A stretch of DNA of 64,000 nt from Streptomyces radicis (GTDB lineage: Bacteria; Actinomycetota; Actinomycetes; Streptomycetales; Streptomycetaceae): positions 62,001 to 126,000 of the forward strand of contig NZ_RBDY01000003.1 in the NCBI RefSeq assembly GCF_003626575.1, written 5' to 3'. Of this stretch, positions 8,685 to 16,735 are shown in pieces (the first letter of the stretch is position 1; the number at the start of each line of letters is the position of its first letter). The notes under the pieces are model-generated. The model was not told the DNA's origin and ran no database searches. It was given only the letters and a program-made list of their open reading frames with translations. Both the position numbers and the translations under genes were made by a program.

Positions 8685-8792
8685 CCGCCGCCCTCGCTGA
8701 CCTCGCGCTCCGCACCGGGTCCCTTTCGGTCGACCCGGACACACGTCCGGTCTCAAGACGGTCACGGGAGCGCGCGAGGTTCCGTTATATCA

Positions 8793-8811
8793 GCACCCTC
8801 TTCCCGGGTGC
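8793..8811 (+). promoter_or_regulatory. Small hairpin in the panB leader
   Basis: GCACCC (8793-8798) and GGGTGC (8806-8811) form a 6-bp stem with a 7-base loop, about 80 bases before the panB start. A TTATAT sequence (8785-8790) just precedes it and could be part of a promoter. No riboswitch family is recognised. Confidence 0.25.
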
Positions 8812-8890
8812 GCGGCGTCGGTGCCACCATGGAAGGCGATCCGGGGACGCCTTGCGAAGGCGCTTCGAGACGACGAACAGGAGCAGCGCT

Positions 8891-9760
8891 ATGACCAGCG
8901 CGATGACAGGGCAGAAGCCTGCCACACCAGGGCTCTACGGCGGCACGAGCAGCCGCCGGATCACGGTCAGGGACATAGCGGCGGCCAAGCGGCGCGGCGA
9001 GAAGTGGCCGATGCTGACCGCTTATGACGCGATGACCGCCTCCGTCTTCGACGAGGCGGGCATCCCGGTGATGCTGGTGGGCGACTCCATGGGGAACGCC
9101 CACCTCGGCTACGAGAGCACGGTCCCGGTCACCCTCGAGCAGATGACGATGCTGGCCGGCGCGGTGGTGCGCGGCACGCGGCGGGCGCTGATCGTGGGGG
9201 ACCTGCCGTTCGGCTCGTACCAGGAGGGCGCGGTGCAGGCGTTGCGCAGCGCGACCCACCTGGTCAAGGAGGCGGGCGTCGGCGCGGTGAAGCTGGAGGG
9301 CGGCGAGCGGTCGGCCGACCAGATCAGGCTGCTCGTCGAGTCCGGCATTCCCGTGATGGCGCATGTGGGCCTGACGCCGCAGTCGGTCCACGCCTACGGC
9401 GGCCATCCGGTGCAGGGGCGCGGCGAGGAGGCGGCGCAGCAGCTGCTGCGGGACGCCAAGGCGGTGCAGGACGCGGGCGCGTTCGCGGTGGTGCTCGAGC
9501 TGGTGACGGCCGAGCTCGCCGCCGAGGTCACCCGCGGGCTGCACATCCCGACGGTCGGCATCGGCTCGGGCGTGGAGTGCGACGCCCAGGTGCTGGTGTG
9601 GACGGACATGGCCGGGATGACCGAGTGGCCGGGCGGCCGGGTGCCGCGGTTCGTCAAGCAGTACGGGCGGCTGCGCGAGGCGCTCGGCGAGGCGGCGCGC
9701 GCGTTCGCCGACGACGTGGTGGGCGGCGCGTACCCCGCCGACGAGCACAGCTTCCACTGA
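8891..9760 (+). CDS. panB: 3-methyl-2-oxobutanoate hydroxymethyltransferase
   Basis: 289 residues. Transfers a hydroxymethyl group from methylenetetrahydrofolate to 2-oxoisovalerate, giving ketopantoate for pantothenate and coenzyme A. Family motifs are ITVRDIAAAKRRGEKWPMLTAYD near the start, VGDSMGNAHLGYESTVPVTL, the metal-site region VKLEGG, and MAHVGLTPQSVHAYGG. The ATG at 8891 has AGGAG eight bases upstream; the ORF is open further upstream but without a site. It stands alone and ends at a strong hairpin shared with the convergent gene. Confidence 0.95.
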   Translation: MTSAMTGQKPATPGLYGGTSSRRITVRDIAAAKRRGEKWPMLTAYDAMTASVFDEAGIPVMLVGDSMGNAHLGYESTVPVTLEQMTMLAGAVVRGTRRALIVGDLPFGSYQEGAVQALRSATHLVKEAGVGAVKLEGGERSADQIRLLVESGIPVMAHVGLTPQSVHAYGGHPVQGRGEEAAQQLLRDAKAVQDAGAFAVVLELVTAELAAEVTRGLHIPTVGIGSGVECDAQVLVWTDMAGMTEWPGGRVPRFVKQYGRLREALGEAARAFADDVVGGAYPADEHSFH

Positions 9761-9770
9761 TCCGGCGCCC

Positions 9771-9820
9771 CGGGGCGGCCCCGCCCGCGCGGCCTCAGGC
9801 CGTCGGGCGGGGCCGCCCCG
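9771..9820. terminator. Long bidirectional hairpin between panB and the convergent small membrane gene
   Basis: The 17-base arm at 9771-9787 is perfectly complementary to 9804-9820, and the intervening bases add a further 6-bp stem (CGGCCT/AGGCCG) around a single C. It sits between two convergent genes, so it should stop both transcripts. Its right half encodes the last residues of the small membrane protein. Confidence 0.8.
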
Positions 9821-10013
9821 CGACGTCGTCGCGCTTGGCGCGGCGGTGGTAGTACCAGGCCATGTTCGACGACAGCCCTGTCATCAACACCCACACGATG
9901 CCCAGCCAGTTCCCCGAGGCGAACGAGATCACCGCGGCGACGATCGTGAGCGCGCACAGGGCGAGGGCGTAGAGGGCCAGGCGGCGCTGCTGGGTGGGCG
10001 AGGGGGAAGGCAT
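9795..10013 (-). CDS. Small two-helix membrane protein of unknown function
   Basis: 72 residues beginning MPSPSPTQQRRLALYALALC. Two hydrophobic helices (about residues 11-31 and 34-52) are followed by the basic tail YYHRRAKRDDVAGRPRPTA, which suggests the C-terminus faces the cytoplasm. GGAGA lies upstream of the ATG. It lies 38 bases downstream of npdG on the same strand and may be its operon partner. The last codons fall inside the terminator hairpin. No function recognised. Confidence 0.7.
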   Translation of the reverse strand: MPSPSPTQQRRLALYALALCALTIVAAVISFASGNWLGIVWVLMTGLSSNMAWYYHRRAKRDDVAGRPRPTA

Positions 10014-10051
10014 GGCCGGGGTCTCCGTGGTGGTCGTTCGGTCGTGGCGGG

Positions 10052-10744
10052 TCACAGGCCGGTGAGCCTGACCCCCGCGTGGGTCTTGTAACGGCGGTTG
10101 ACCGCGATGAGGTTGGCGGTCAGGGCCTCGACCTGGTGGGCGTTGCGCAGCCGCCCCGAGAAGATGCCGCGCATGCCGGGGATGAGGCCCGCCAGGGCCT
10201 GCACGGTGGCGCAGTCGGCGCGGTCCTCGCCCAGGACCATCACATCGGTCTCGATCTTCTCGACGGCCGGGTCCTGGAGCAGCACCGCGGACAGGTGGTG
10301 GAACGCGGCGGTCACGCGGGATTCGGGCAGCAGGGCGGCGGCCTGCTCGGCGGCGCTGCCCTCGTCGGGGACGAGGGGGTGGGGCCCCTTCTTGTCGAAG
10401 CCGAGGGGGTTGACGCAGTCCACGACGAGCTTGCCCGCGAGCTCGGCGCGGAGCGAGGTGAGGGTCGCGGCGTGGCCCTCCCAGGGCACGGCGACGATCA
10501 CGACGTCGCTCTCGCGCGCGCACGTGGCGTTGTCGAGCCCCCTGACGCCGTGGCCGATCTCCTCGGCGGCGGCGACGGCGCGTTCGGCGGCCCGGGAGCC
10601 GATGCTCACCCGCTGGCCCGCGACGGCCAGCCGGTAGGCGAGTCCCCTGCCCTGGTCCCCCGTGCCGCCGAGGACGCCGACGGCGAGCCCCGAGACGTCG
10701 GGCAGGTCCCAGGGGTCCGTCGCGGCGGGCTTGTGTGAAGTCAT
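10052..10744 (-). CDS. npdG: NADPH-dependent F420 reductase
   Basis: 230 residues with the NADP-binding loop [19 protein letters not shown], then [24 protein letters not shown] and AFHHLSA, characteristic of F420H2:NADP oxidoreductases. The enzyme moves hydride between NADPH and the deazaflavin F420, feeding F420-dependent reductases common in actinobacteria. The ATG at 10744 is the only start consistent with the family N-terminus; the ribosome site is weak. Probably co-transcribed with the small membrane gene downstream. Confidence 0.92.
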   Translation of the reverse strand: MTSHKPAATDPWDLPDVSGLAVGVLGGTGDQGRGLAYRLAVAGQRVSIGSRAAERAVAAAEEIGHGVRGLDNATCARESDVVIVAVPWEGHAATLTSLRAELAGKLVVDCVNPLGFDKKGPHPLVPDEGSAAEQAAALLPESRVTAAFHHLSAVLLQDPAVEKIETDVMVLGEDRADCATVQALAGLIPGMRGIFSGRLRNAHQVEALTANLIAVNRRYKTHAGVRLTGL

Positions 10745-10799
10745 GCCTGCATCTTGCCACTGCCCGCCCCGGCCCCCGCCCGCGGTCCCCGCCCCCGCC

Positions 10800-11039
10800 T
10801 CAGTCGTCGGCCTCGTCGCGGTCGGCCTCGTCGCGGTCGTTCCAGCGGGGGTCGTGGCGCCATGCGGCGTCGCGCTCGTGGGCGGTCTCCATGGCGCGTT
10901 CGGCCTCGCCCCTGGTGGCATAGGGCCCGAAGCGGTCCTTGCCGGGACAGTCGGGGCCCTCCTCGACCGTGCGGTGCCGCAGGCAGTAGTACCACTCGCC
11001 GGGTCGCCCCGACGCCTTGCGTCGGAAGAGTGCAGCCAT
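10800..11039 (-). CDS. Small SPOR-like protein of unknown function
   Basis: 79 residues. [15 protein letters not shown] and [18 protein letters not shown] resemble the conserved core of short actinobacterial SPOR-type proteins. The C-terminus is highly acidic/basic ([18 protein letters not shown]) and contains a short internal repeat, RDEAD. It diverges from map across about 33 bases, so the two promoters overlap. It is not followed closely enough by npdG to be sure of an operon. Role unknown. Confidence 0.72.
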   Translation of the reverse strand: MAALFRRKASGRPGEWYYCLRHRTVEEGPDCPGKDRFGPYATRGEAERAMETAHERDAAWRHDPRWNDRDEADRDEADD

Positions 11040-11059
11040 GCCCTCATCCTGCCCGGCCG

Positions 11060-11065
11060 TAAACT
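11060..11065 (+). promoter_or_regulatory. Candidate -10 element for a leaderless map transcript
   Basis: TAAACT ends seven bases before the map ATG, and no ribosome-binding sequence lies between. In streptomycetes this spacing is typical of leaderless transcripts that begin at the start codon. No clear -35 is seen. Confidence 0.45.
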
Positions 11066-11072
11066 CACCCGC

Positions 11073-11939
11073 ATGTCTGGTCAGTCGCTCCTCGTTCCCG
11101 GCAGGATCTCGCCGCAGCGCGCGGTGCCCGCCGCCATCCGGCGCCCCGAGTACGTCGGCCGCAAGGCGCCCGCCCGCTACACCGGGCCCGACGTGCAGGA
11201 CGCGGAGACGATCGAGCGGATGCGGGTGGCCGGGCGGATCGCCGCGCGGGCCATGGCCGAGGCGGCGTCGCACATCGCGCCCGGCGTGACGACGGACCGG
11301 CTCGACGAGGTGGCGCACGCGTATCTGTGCGACCACGGCGCCTACCCGTCGACGCTCGGCTACCGCGGCTTCCCCAAGTCGCTGTGCACCTCGGTGAACG
11401 AGGTGATCTGCCACGGCATCCCCGACTCCACGGTCCTGGCGGCCGGGGACATCGTGAACCTGGACGTGACCGCGTTCGTCGACGGCGTGCACGGGGACAC
11501 CAACGCCACCTACCTCGTCGGCGGCGACGAGGCGGTGGACGAGGAGTCGCGGCTGCTGGTCGAGCGGACCGGCCAGGCGCTGAGCCGGGCGATCAAGGCG
11601 GTGCGCCCCGGGCGGCGGATCAACGTCATCGGCCGGGTCATCGAGGCGTACGCCGCCCGCTTCGGCTACGGCGTGGTGCGCGACTTCACGGGCCACGGCA
11701 TCAACACCGCGTTCCACTCGGGCCTGATCATCCCCCACTTCGACGACCCGAAGGCGACGACCGAGCTGGTGCCGGGGATGACGTTCACGATCGAGCCGAT
11801 GCTGACGCTCGGCACCCACGAGTGGGACATGTGGGCGGACAACTGGACGGTGGTCACCAAGGACCGCAGGCGGACGGCGCAGTTCGAGCACACGCTCGTG
11901 GTGACGGACGAGGGCGCGGAGATCCTCACGCTGCCATGA
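11073..11939 (+). CDS. map: Methionine aminopeptidase, type I
   Basis: 288 residues. Removes the initiator Met from nascent proteins, using two divalent metals. Ligands are visible: Asp in LDVTAFVDG, Asp in HGDTNAT, His in [11 protein letters not shown], Glu in TIEPML and Glu in QFEHTLVV. The approximately 45-residue N-terminal extension before [15 protein letters not shown] is typical of actinobacterial MetAP. It starts at the ATG shortly after a -10-like element, probably leaderless. Confidence 0.96.
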   Translation: MSGQSLLVPGRISPQRAVPAAIRRPEYVGRKAPARYTGPDVQDAETIERMRVAGRIAARAMAEAASHIAPGVTTDRLDEVAHAYLCDHGAYPSTLGYRGFPKSLCTSVNEVICHGIPDSTVLAAGDIVNLDVTAFVDGVHGDTNATYLVGGDEAVDEESRLLVERTGQALSRAIKAVRPGRRINVIGRVIEAYAARFGYGVVRDFTGHGINTAFHSGLIIPHFDDPKATTELVPGMTFTIEPMLTLGTHEWDMWADNWTVVTKDRRRTAQFEHTLVVTDEGAEILTLP

Positions 11940-12058
11940 CGCCCACCCCCCGAACCCATTTCGGTGAATATTTCCGATAAGAGCGTTTTCCGCTTCGTCT
12001 GAGAGGGCGGGCACGGGACGCTGACACCCAGTACGCGGTCATCCACAAGGAGTACGCC

Positions 12059-13369
12059 CTGGGTACGTCCATCCGCAGAGCGGTGGTGTTCTGCGCCGTT
12101 CCCGTCCTGCTGGCCGCGACCGCCTGCGGCTCCGGTGTCGGCACCGCATCGGTCGATCCGAAGGACGTGGGCCCGGCGAAGGGCTCCATCACCTGGTACG
12201 CCATCAACTTCGGCCCCGAGGGCCTGCCGCAGAAGCTCATCGACGCGTTCGAGAAGAAGCACCCGGACATCTCGGTGAAGTACCAGCCGGCACCGAACAA
12301 CACCGACACCATGCGGGCCACCCTGACCACCGAGATCACGGGCGGCTCGGGGAGCATCGACGTCTTCAACGGCGATGTCATCTGGCCCGCCCAGTTCGGC
12401 GCCGCGCACCTCGCCATGCCGCTGGACGAGCACCTGCCCGACGACTTCTGGGACCGCTACACGGACCAGCGCGCCCGGGTCACCGAGCACGAGGGCAACC
12501 ACGTCGCCGCGCCCCTCTACAGCGACCAGGGGTTCATGTACTACCGCAAGGACCTCCTGGCGAAGCACGACATCGACGTGCCCGAGACCTGGGAGGAGCT
12601 GCGGGACGCCGCCGAGCGCCTCCAGGACGGCGGCGACGTGCGCTACGGCTATGTGGCGCAGTGGGCCAACTACGAGGGCCTGACGGTCAACTTCACCGAG
12701 ATGTCCGCCGCGGCGGGCGGGCGCAGCGTGACGAAGGGAGAGCACGACGCCGCCATCGACTCCCCGGAGAACCGGCGCGTCCTCGAGTTCATGCGCGGGA
12801 TGATCACCGACGGGGTCGCGCCTTCGGCCAACACCAGCTTCCAGGAGCCGCAGTCGCTCCAGACGTTCGTGGAGGGCGACGCCGCGTTCCACCGCAACTG
12901 GTCGCACGGCCTGGCCGAGGCCGACAACCCCGACACCTCGAGCGTGGTCGGCAAGGTGGGCGTCACCGAGATGCCGACGTTCGAGGGCGAGAAGGGCCCG
13001 GGCAAGGGCGCGTTGGGCGGCTGGAACCTGATGGTCAACCCGCACAGCGAGGCGATCGGCGCGGTGCTGGCCTTCATCGAGTGGATGACGGGGAACGAGG
13101 CGCAGCGCATCCTCGCCGAGAACGGAGTGCTGCCGACGGTCACCGACGTGCTCGACGACGAGGAGCTGCACGAGAAGAACCCCGTGCTGGCCCTGGCCGC
13201 CGACTCGGAGCTGGTCACCAGGCCCGCCGACACCCCCAGGTACCCGCAGGTCAGCAACGGCATCTTCACCAATGTCAACGGCGCCCTCGCCGGGTCCACC
13301 ACCCCGGTCACCGCGCTGCGCTCGGCCTCCGACGACATCCAGCGCGCATTGGAGCACAACGCCCTATGA
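12059..13369 (+). CDS. Sugar ABC transporter substrate-binding lipoprotein (CTG start proposed)
   Basis: About 436 residues. The signal peptide ends in LLAATAC, a lipobox, followed by a family 1 solute-binding fold (GSITWYAINFGPEGLPQKLI, GSGSIDVFNGDVIWPAQF, YSDQGFMYYRKDLL). It captures a sugar outside the cell, probably an alpha-glucoside given the GH13 gene in the same cluster. AAGGAG at 12046-12051 is 7 bases before a CTG codon at 12059, giving LGTSIRRAVVFCAV with the basic N-region a signal peptide needs. The first GTG (12083) would lose that region and lie 31 bases from the site. The stop overlaps the permease start (ATGA). Confidence 0.85.
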   Translation: MGTSIRRAVVFCAVPVLLAATACGSGVGTASVDPKDVGPAKGSITWYAINFGPEGLPQKLIDAFEKKHPDISVKYQPAPNNTDTMRATLTTEITGGSGSIDVFNGDVIWPAQFGAAHLAMPLDEHLPDDFWDRYTDQRARVTEHEGNHVAAPLYSDQGFMYYRKDLLAKHDIDVPETWEELRDAAERLQDGGDVRYGYVAQWANYEGLTVNFTEMSAAAGGRSVTKGEHDAAIDSPENRRVLEFMRGMITDGVAPSANTSFQEPQSLQTFVEGDAAFHRNWSHGLAEADNPDTSSVVGKVGVTEMPTFEGEKGPGKGALGGWNLMVNPHSEAIGAVLAFIEWMTGNEAQRILAENGVLPTVTDVLDDEELHEKNPVLALAADSELVTRPADTPRYPQVSNGIFTNVNGALAGSTTPVTALRSASDDIQRALEHNAL

Positions 13370-14463
13370 GTGACACTCCCCCGGAGGGCGTCCCCCGGGC
13401 CGAACAGCCGTCCGACGGGGACGACGGGCACACGGTCGCGTACGGGCGCGGCAAGCGCGAGCGGGCGGCGAAGGGGCGCCCCTCGGCCAAGGGCGCGGCG
13501 ACGGCGAGCGGGCCACCGCCGCGCAAGCGCAACCGCGTGCCGAGGTTCGGGCGGGTGGAGCGCACCGTGCTCGAACGCCGCTTCGCCCGGCTCGGCTGGG
13601 GCTTCGCGACGCCCGCGCTCTTCGTCGTGCTCGCGGTGACCCTCTTCCCGATCGCCTACTCGGTCGCGATGAGCCTGAGCCATGTCGAGGTGTCGGCGGG
13701 CGGCTTCCACCTCTCCGGCTTCACCGGGGAGCACTACGGGCTGCTGCTGCGCTCGGGACGGTGGTGGCACGCGTTGATCTTCACGGTCCTGTACACGATC
13801 GGGACCGTGCTGGCCGAGCTGATCCTCGGCACGATCATCGCGCTGGTGCTCGAGCGGCTCGGCGGCCCGGGCCGGGGCTGGATGATGGCGCTGCTGCTGC
13901 TGCCCTGGGCGATGATCACGGTCGTCTCGGCGCAGCTGTGGGCGTACATGTACAACGGCGTGTACGGCGTTCTCACCAGCGTCTCCGAGGGGATCACCGG
14001 GCATCCCGTGCAGTTCCTCGGGACCCGCTTCCCCGCGATCATCTCGATGGCGGTCGCGGACGTGTGGAAGACCACGCCCTTCGTCGCGATCATCGTGCTC
14101 GCCGGGCTGATGATGCTGCCCGACGACGTCAACGAGGCGGCGAAGGTGGACGGCGCGGGGGCGTGGACGGCGTTCTGGAAGGTCCGACTGCCGCTGCTGC
14201 GGCCCGCGTTGACCATCGCGGTGCTGTTCCGCATCCTCCAGGCGTTCGGCATCTTCGACCTGCCGTTCGTGCTGACCGGCGGAGGGCCCGGCGACGCGAC
14301 GGAGTCGATGGCGTTGCTCGGCTGGCATGTGATGTTCACCAACCTCGACTTCGGGCCCGGCGCGGCCGTGGCGGCGAGCACGGCGCTGCTGGTGCTCGTC
14401 GGCTGCCTGCTCTTCCTGCGCGCGTTCAGGGCCCGGGTCGCCGACGAGGAGACCACAGCTTGA
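13366..14463 (+). CDS. Sugar ABC transporter permease, MalF type
   Basis: 365 residues. A long basic, Pro/Gly-rich cytoplasmic N-terminus (about 70 residues) precedes six hydrophobic segments beginning near WGFATPALFVVLAVTLFPIAY. The ATPase-coupling loop is EAAKVDGAGAWTAFWKVRLP (EAAxxDGA...P). It forms the channel with the second permease; no ATPase gene is present, so a shared ATPase such as MsiK is likely. The stop codon lies at the very edge of the inserted tnpB element; joining across the element extends the frame to a stop that overlaps the next permease. Confidence 0.92.
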   Translation: MSDTPPEGVPRAEQPSDGDDGHTVAYGRGKRERAAKGRPSAKGAATASGPPPRKRNRVPRFGRVERTVLERRFARLGWGFATPALFVVLAVTLFPIAYSVAMSLSHVEVSAGGFHLSGFTGEHYGLLLRSGRWWHALIFTVLYTIGTVLAELILGTIIALVLERLGGPGRGWMMALLLLPWAMITVVSAQLWAYMYNGVYGVLTSVSEGITGHPVQFLGTRFPAIISMAVADVWKTTPFVAIIVLAGLMMLPDDVNEAAKVDGAGAWTAFWKVRLPLLRPALTIAVLFRILQAFGIFDLPFVLTGGGPGDATESMALLGWHVMFTNLDFGPGAAVAASTALLVLVGCLLFLRAFRARVADEETTA

Positions 14464-15685
14464 CTTCCTCCCCCGCCTGAAGGCGGGGGGTTCCAGCGGT
14501 CGCCCGCTGGGGTTCCTGCTTCATCGACGACTGCCCTGTCCGGGAGGACTCCCGTTGAGGTCTTACACCGTCTCCACAGGCTGCTGCCGCCAGCCCGGCG
14601 GCCAGGATGGTGCGTGCCGCGTTCACGTCACGGTCGTGCACCGCGCCGCAGTCACACGTCCACGTCCGGACGTTCAGCGGCAGTTTCTCGCGGACCGTGC
14701 CGCAGGCCCCGCACAGCCTGGAGCTGGGGAACCATCGGTCGATCACCACGAGTTCACGCCCGTACCAGGCACACTTGTACTCCAGCATGAAGCGAAGCTC
14801 CGTCCAGGCCGCGTCCGAGATGGCGCGCGCGAGACGCCCGTTCTTCAGCAGGTTGCGGACGGTGAGGTCCTCGATCACGACCGTTTGGTTCTCACGGACG
14901 AGCCGAGTGGTGAGTTTGTGGAGAAAGTCCCGGCGCCGGTCGGCGATCCGCGCATGGACACGGGCGACCTTCCGGCGGGCCTTCTCACGGTTGGCCGAGC
15001 CCTTCGCCTTACGGGACAACTCCCGCTGCGCGCGGGCCAGGCGCACACGGTCACGCCGCTCGTACCGGGGATTGGCGATCTTCTCCCCGGTGGACAAGGT
15101 CACCAGCGAGGTGACGCCCGCGTCGACACCGACCGTGTTCGCGGTCGCCGGGACCGGGGCGGGGGTGTCCTCGCACAGCAGGGACACGAACCAGCGTCCA
15201 GCGGCGTCGCGGGACACCGTCACGGTCGAAGGACTCGCACCGCCGGGCAGGGGACGCGACCAGCGGATGTCCAGCGGCCCGGACATCTTCGCCAGCGTCA
15301 ACTCCCCCTCACGCCACGTGAACGCGCTCCGGGTGTACTCGGCCGACGCCCTCGACCTCTTCCGCGACTTGTAGCGGGGGTATTCGGCCCGCTTGGCGAA
15401 GAAGCTGGTGAAGGCCGTCTGAAGGTGACGCAACGCCTGCTGGAGCGGGACGGAGGACACCTCCGTCAGGAACGCCAGTCCCTCGGTCTTCTTCCATCCG
15501 GTCAGCATCGCCGACGACTCCACGTAGGAGACCCGGCGCTGCTCGCCGTACCAGGCCCGCGTGCGTTCCTCCAGCGCCTTGTTGTACACGAGACGGACGC
15601 AGCCGAACGTCCGCGACAGCTCCGCCGCCTGCCCGTCCGTGGGGTAGAAGCGGTACCTGAACGCCCGCTTGACCTGCCGCGCCAT
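14426..15685 (-). CDS. tnpB: RNA-guided nuclease TnpB
   Basis: 419 residues starting MARQVKRAFRYRFYPTDGQA. RuvC-like catalytic residues are intact: Asp188 in GVDAG, Glu272 in VIEDL and Asp353 in HDRDVNAA. The zinc ribbon has Cys325/Cys328 and Cys344/Cys346. TnpB cleaves DNA guided by an RNA derived from the 3' end of the element, helping the element persist. The frame runs past the element end, so the last dozen or so residues (LWSPRRRPGP) are antisense to the permease gene. It opposes the transporter operon. Length and motifs suggest an active protein. Confidence 0.93.
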   Translation of the reverse strand: MARQVKRAFRYRFYPTDGQAAELSRTFGCVRLVYNKALEERTRAWYGEQRRVSYVESSAMLTGWKKTEGLAFLTEVSSVPLQQALRHLQTAFTSFFAKRAEYPRYKSRKRSRASAEYTRSAFTWREGELTLAKMSGPLDIRWSRPLPGGASPSTVTVSRDAAGRWFVSLLCEDTPAPVPATANTVGVDAGVTSLVTLSTGEKIANPRYERRDRVRLARAQRELSRKAKGSANREKARRKVARVHARIADRRRDFLHKLTTRLVRENQTVVIEDLTVRNLLKNGRLARAISDAAWTELRFMLEYKCAWYGRELVVIDRWFPSSRLCGACGTVREKLPLNVRTWTCDCGAVHDRDVNAARTILAAGLAAAACGDGVRPQRESSRTGQSSMKQEPQRATAGTPRLQAGEEVKLWSPRRRPGP

Positions 15686-15829
15686 ACCTCACACCCTATC
15701 AACCCCCATGTGACCCAAGGGTGTCGACCGGTGGCCGTGGACGCCGAATCGCCCTGGCGGCTATCCGCCTTCCCCTGCCCTGCTCCGCAGGAGCTTCGTT
15801 TCCTCCCCGGCCTGAAGGCCGGAGTATCC
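14461..15829 (-). mobile_element. IS200/IS605-type element carrying tnpB alone
   Basis: The segment carries similar hairpins at both ends: an 8-bp stem at 14470-14489 (CCCCCGCC, loop TGAA) and a 6-bp stem at 15807-15822 (CCGGCC, loop TGAA), each preceded by TTCCTCCCC. It contains tnpB and no tnpA. Removing 14461-15829 joins the two permease genes in frame with an ATGA stop/start overlap like the one upstream, which defines the empty site. Ends are placed to within about 3 bases. GGAGACCA occurs on both sides (14448-14455 and 15835-15842), probably a host coincidence since this family makes no target duplication. Confidence 0.8.
14462..14540 (-). ncRNA. Probable guide RNA (reRNA/omega RNA) scaffold end of the tnpB element
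   Basis: In characterised TnpB systems the guide RNA overlaps the 3' end of tnpB and ends with the right-end hairpin, with the guide being the flanking DNA. Here the 8-bp hairpin at 14470-14489 followed by GAGGAAGTCAA is the candidate scaffold end. The guide would begin near 14460 and read leftward into the permease gene. Limits of the RNA are not visible from sequence. Confidence 0.4.
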
Positions 15830-15843
15830 ACCAAGGAGACCAG

Positions 15844-16689
15844 ATGAGCCGCATCGTCGAGCGCGTGCGCCGCGTCCGCTTCACCTGGACCCACCTCGCG
15901 GCGCTCGTCATCGCGCTGCTCGTGGCGGCGCCGCTGTACTGGATGGCGGTCTCCTCGTTCAAGGGGAAGGACGAGATCGGCGCCAACCCCCCGACCGTCT
16001 TCGCCGACCACCCCACGTGGGACAACTACCGGGAGGCGTTCGCCGACAACAACTTCGGCACCTACCTGCTCAACTCCGTGCTGGTGTCGGTGATCGCCAC
16101 GATCCTGGTGCTCAGCCTCAGCTCGTTCGCCGGGTACGCGCTGGCCCGGCTGCCGCTGCGCGGCAAGGCGCCCATCATGGTGGCGCTGCTGATGATCTCG
16201 CTCTTCCCGACCATCGCCCTGGCCGCCCCGCTGTTCCTGCTGATGCGCGACGTGGGGTGGCTCAACAGCTATCAAGGGTTGATCATCGTGTACACGGCCC
16301 TCAACGTGCCGTTCGCGGTCTGGATCCTGCGGAACTTCTTCCTCGGGATCCCGAAGGAGATGGAGGAGGTCGCGTGGGTGGACGGCGCCTCGCCGGTGCG
16401 CACCGTGCTGACCGTGATCCTTCCGCAGGCCAGGCCCGGGATGTTCACCGCGGCGATCTTCACGTTCACCGCGTGCTGGACCGAGTTCCTGATCGCGCTG
16501 ACGCTCAACACGGCGGATCGGTACCGGACGATGCCGGTGGGTCTCGCGCTGTTCGGCAGCCAGTTCACGGTGCCCTACGGGACGATCTTCGCCGCGGCGA
16601 CGGTCTCGGTGCTGCCCATCGCCCTCCTCGTCCTGGTCTTCCGCCGCGCCGTGGTCTCGGGCCTGACCGCGGGCGCCGTGAAGGGCTGA
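15844..16689 (+). CDS. Sugar ABC transporter permease, MalG type
   Basis: 281 residues with six hydrophobic segments starting WTHLAALVIALLVAAPLYWMA. The coupling loop is EEVAWVDGASPVRTVLTVILP. It is the partner of the upstream permease but is now separated from it by the tnpB element. AAGGAG lies upstream of the ATG, so translation can start independently. Whether transcription still reads through from the binding-protein promoter is uncertain. The GH13 gene follows after 46 bases. Confidence 0.93.
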   Translation: MSRIVERVRRVRFTWTHLAALVIALLVAAPLYWMAVSSFKGKDEIGANPPTVFADHPTWDNYREAFADNNFGTYLLNSVLVSVIATILVLSLSSFAGYALARLPLRGKAPIMVALLMISLFPTIALAAPLFLLMRDVGWLNSYQGLIIVYTALNVPFAVWILRNFFLGIPKEMEEVAWVDGASPVRTVLTVILPQARPGMFTAAIFTFTACWTEFLIALTLNTADRYRTMPVGLALFGSQFTVPYGTIFAAATVSVLPIALLVLVFRRAVVSGLTAGAVKG

Positions 16690-16735
16690 TCTCCTGGGCC
16701 GCCCCGTTCCACGCCCCACGAAAGGTCCCGTCACC

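Noticed and set aside
8685-8890. Riboswitch in the panB leader
   Set aside because: Only a short hairpin is present; no conserved core of any riboswitch class was recognised.
6384-8894. Long + strand ORF antisense to htpX/pspAB and the EEP gene
   Set aside because: Composition is low complexity; real genes on the minus strand have clear motifs and ribosome sites.
14448-15842. GGAGACCA on both sides of tnpB as target-site duplication
   Set aside because: IS200/IS605 elements do not duplicate targets. The right copy is the ribosome site region of the second permease; the reconstructed empty site keeps both copies.
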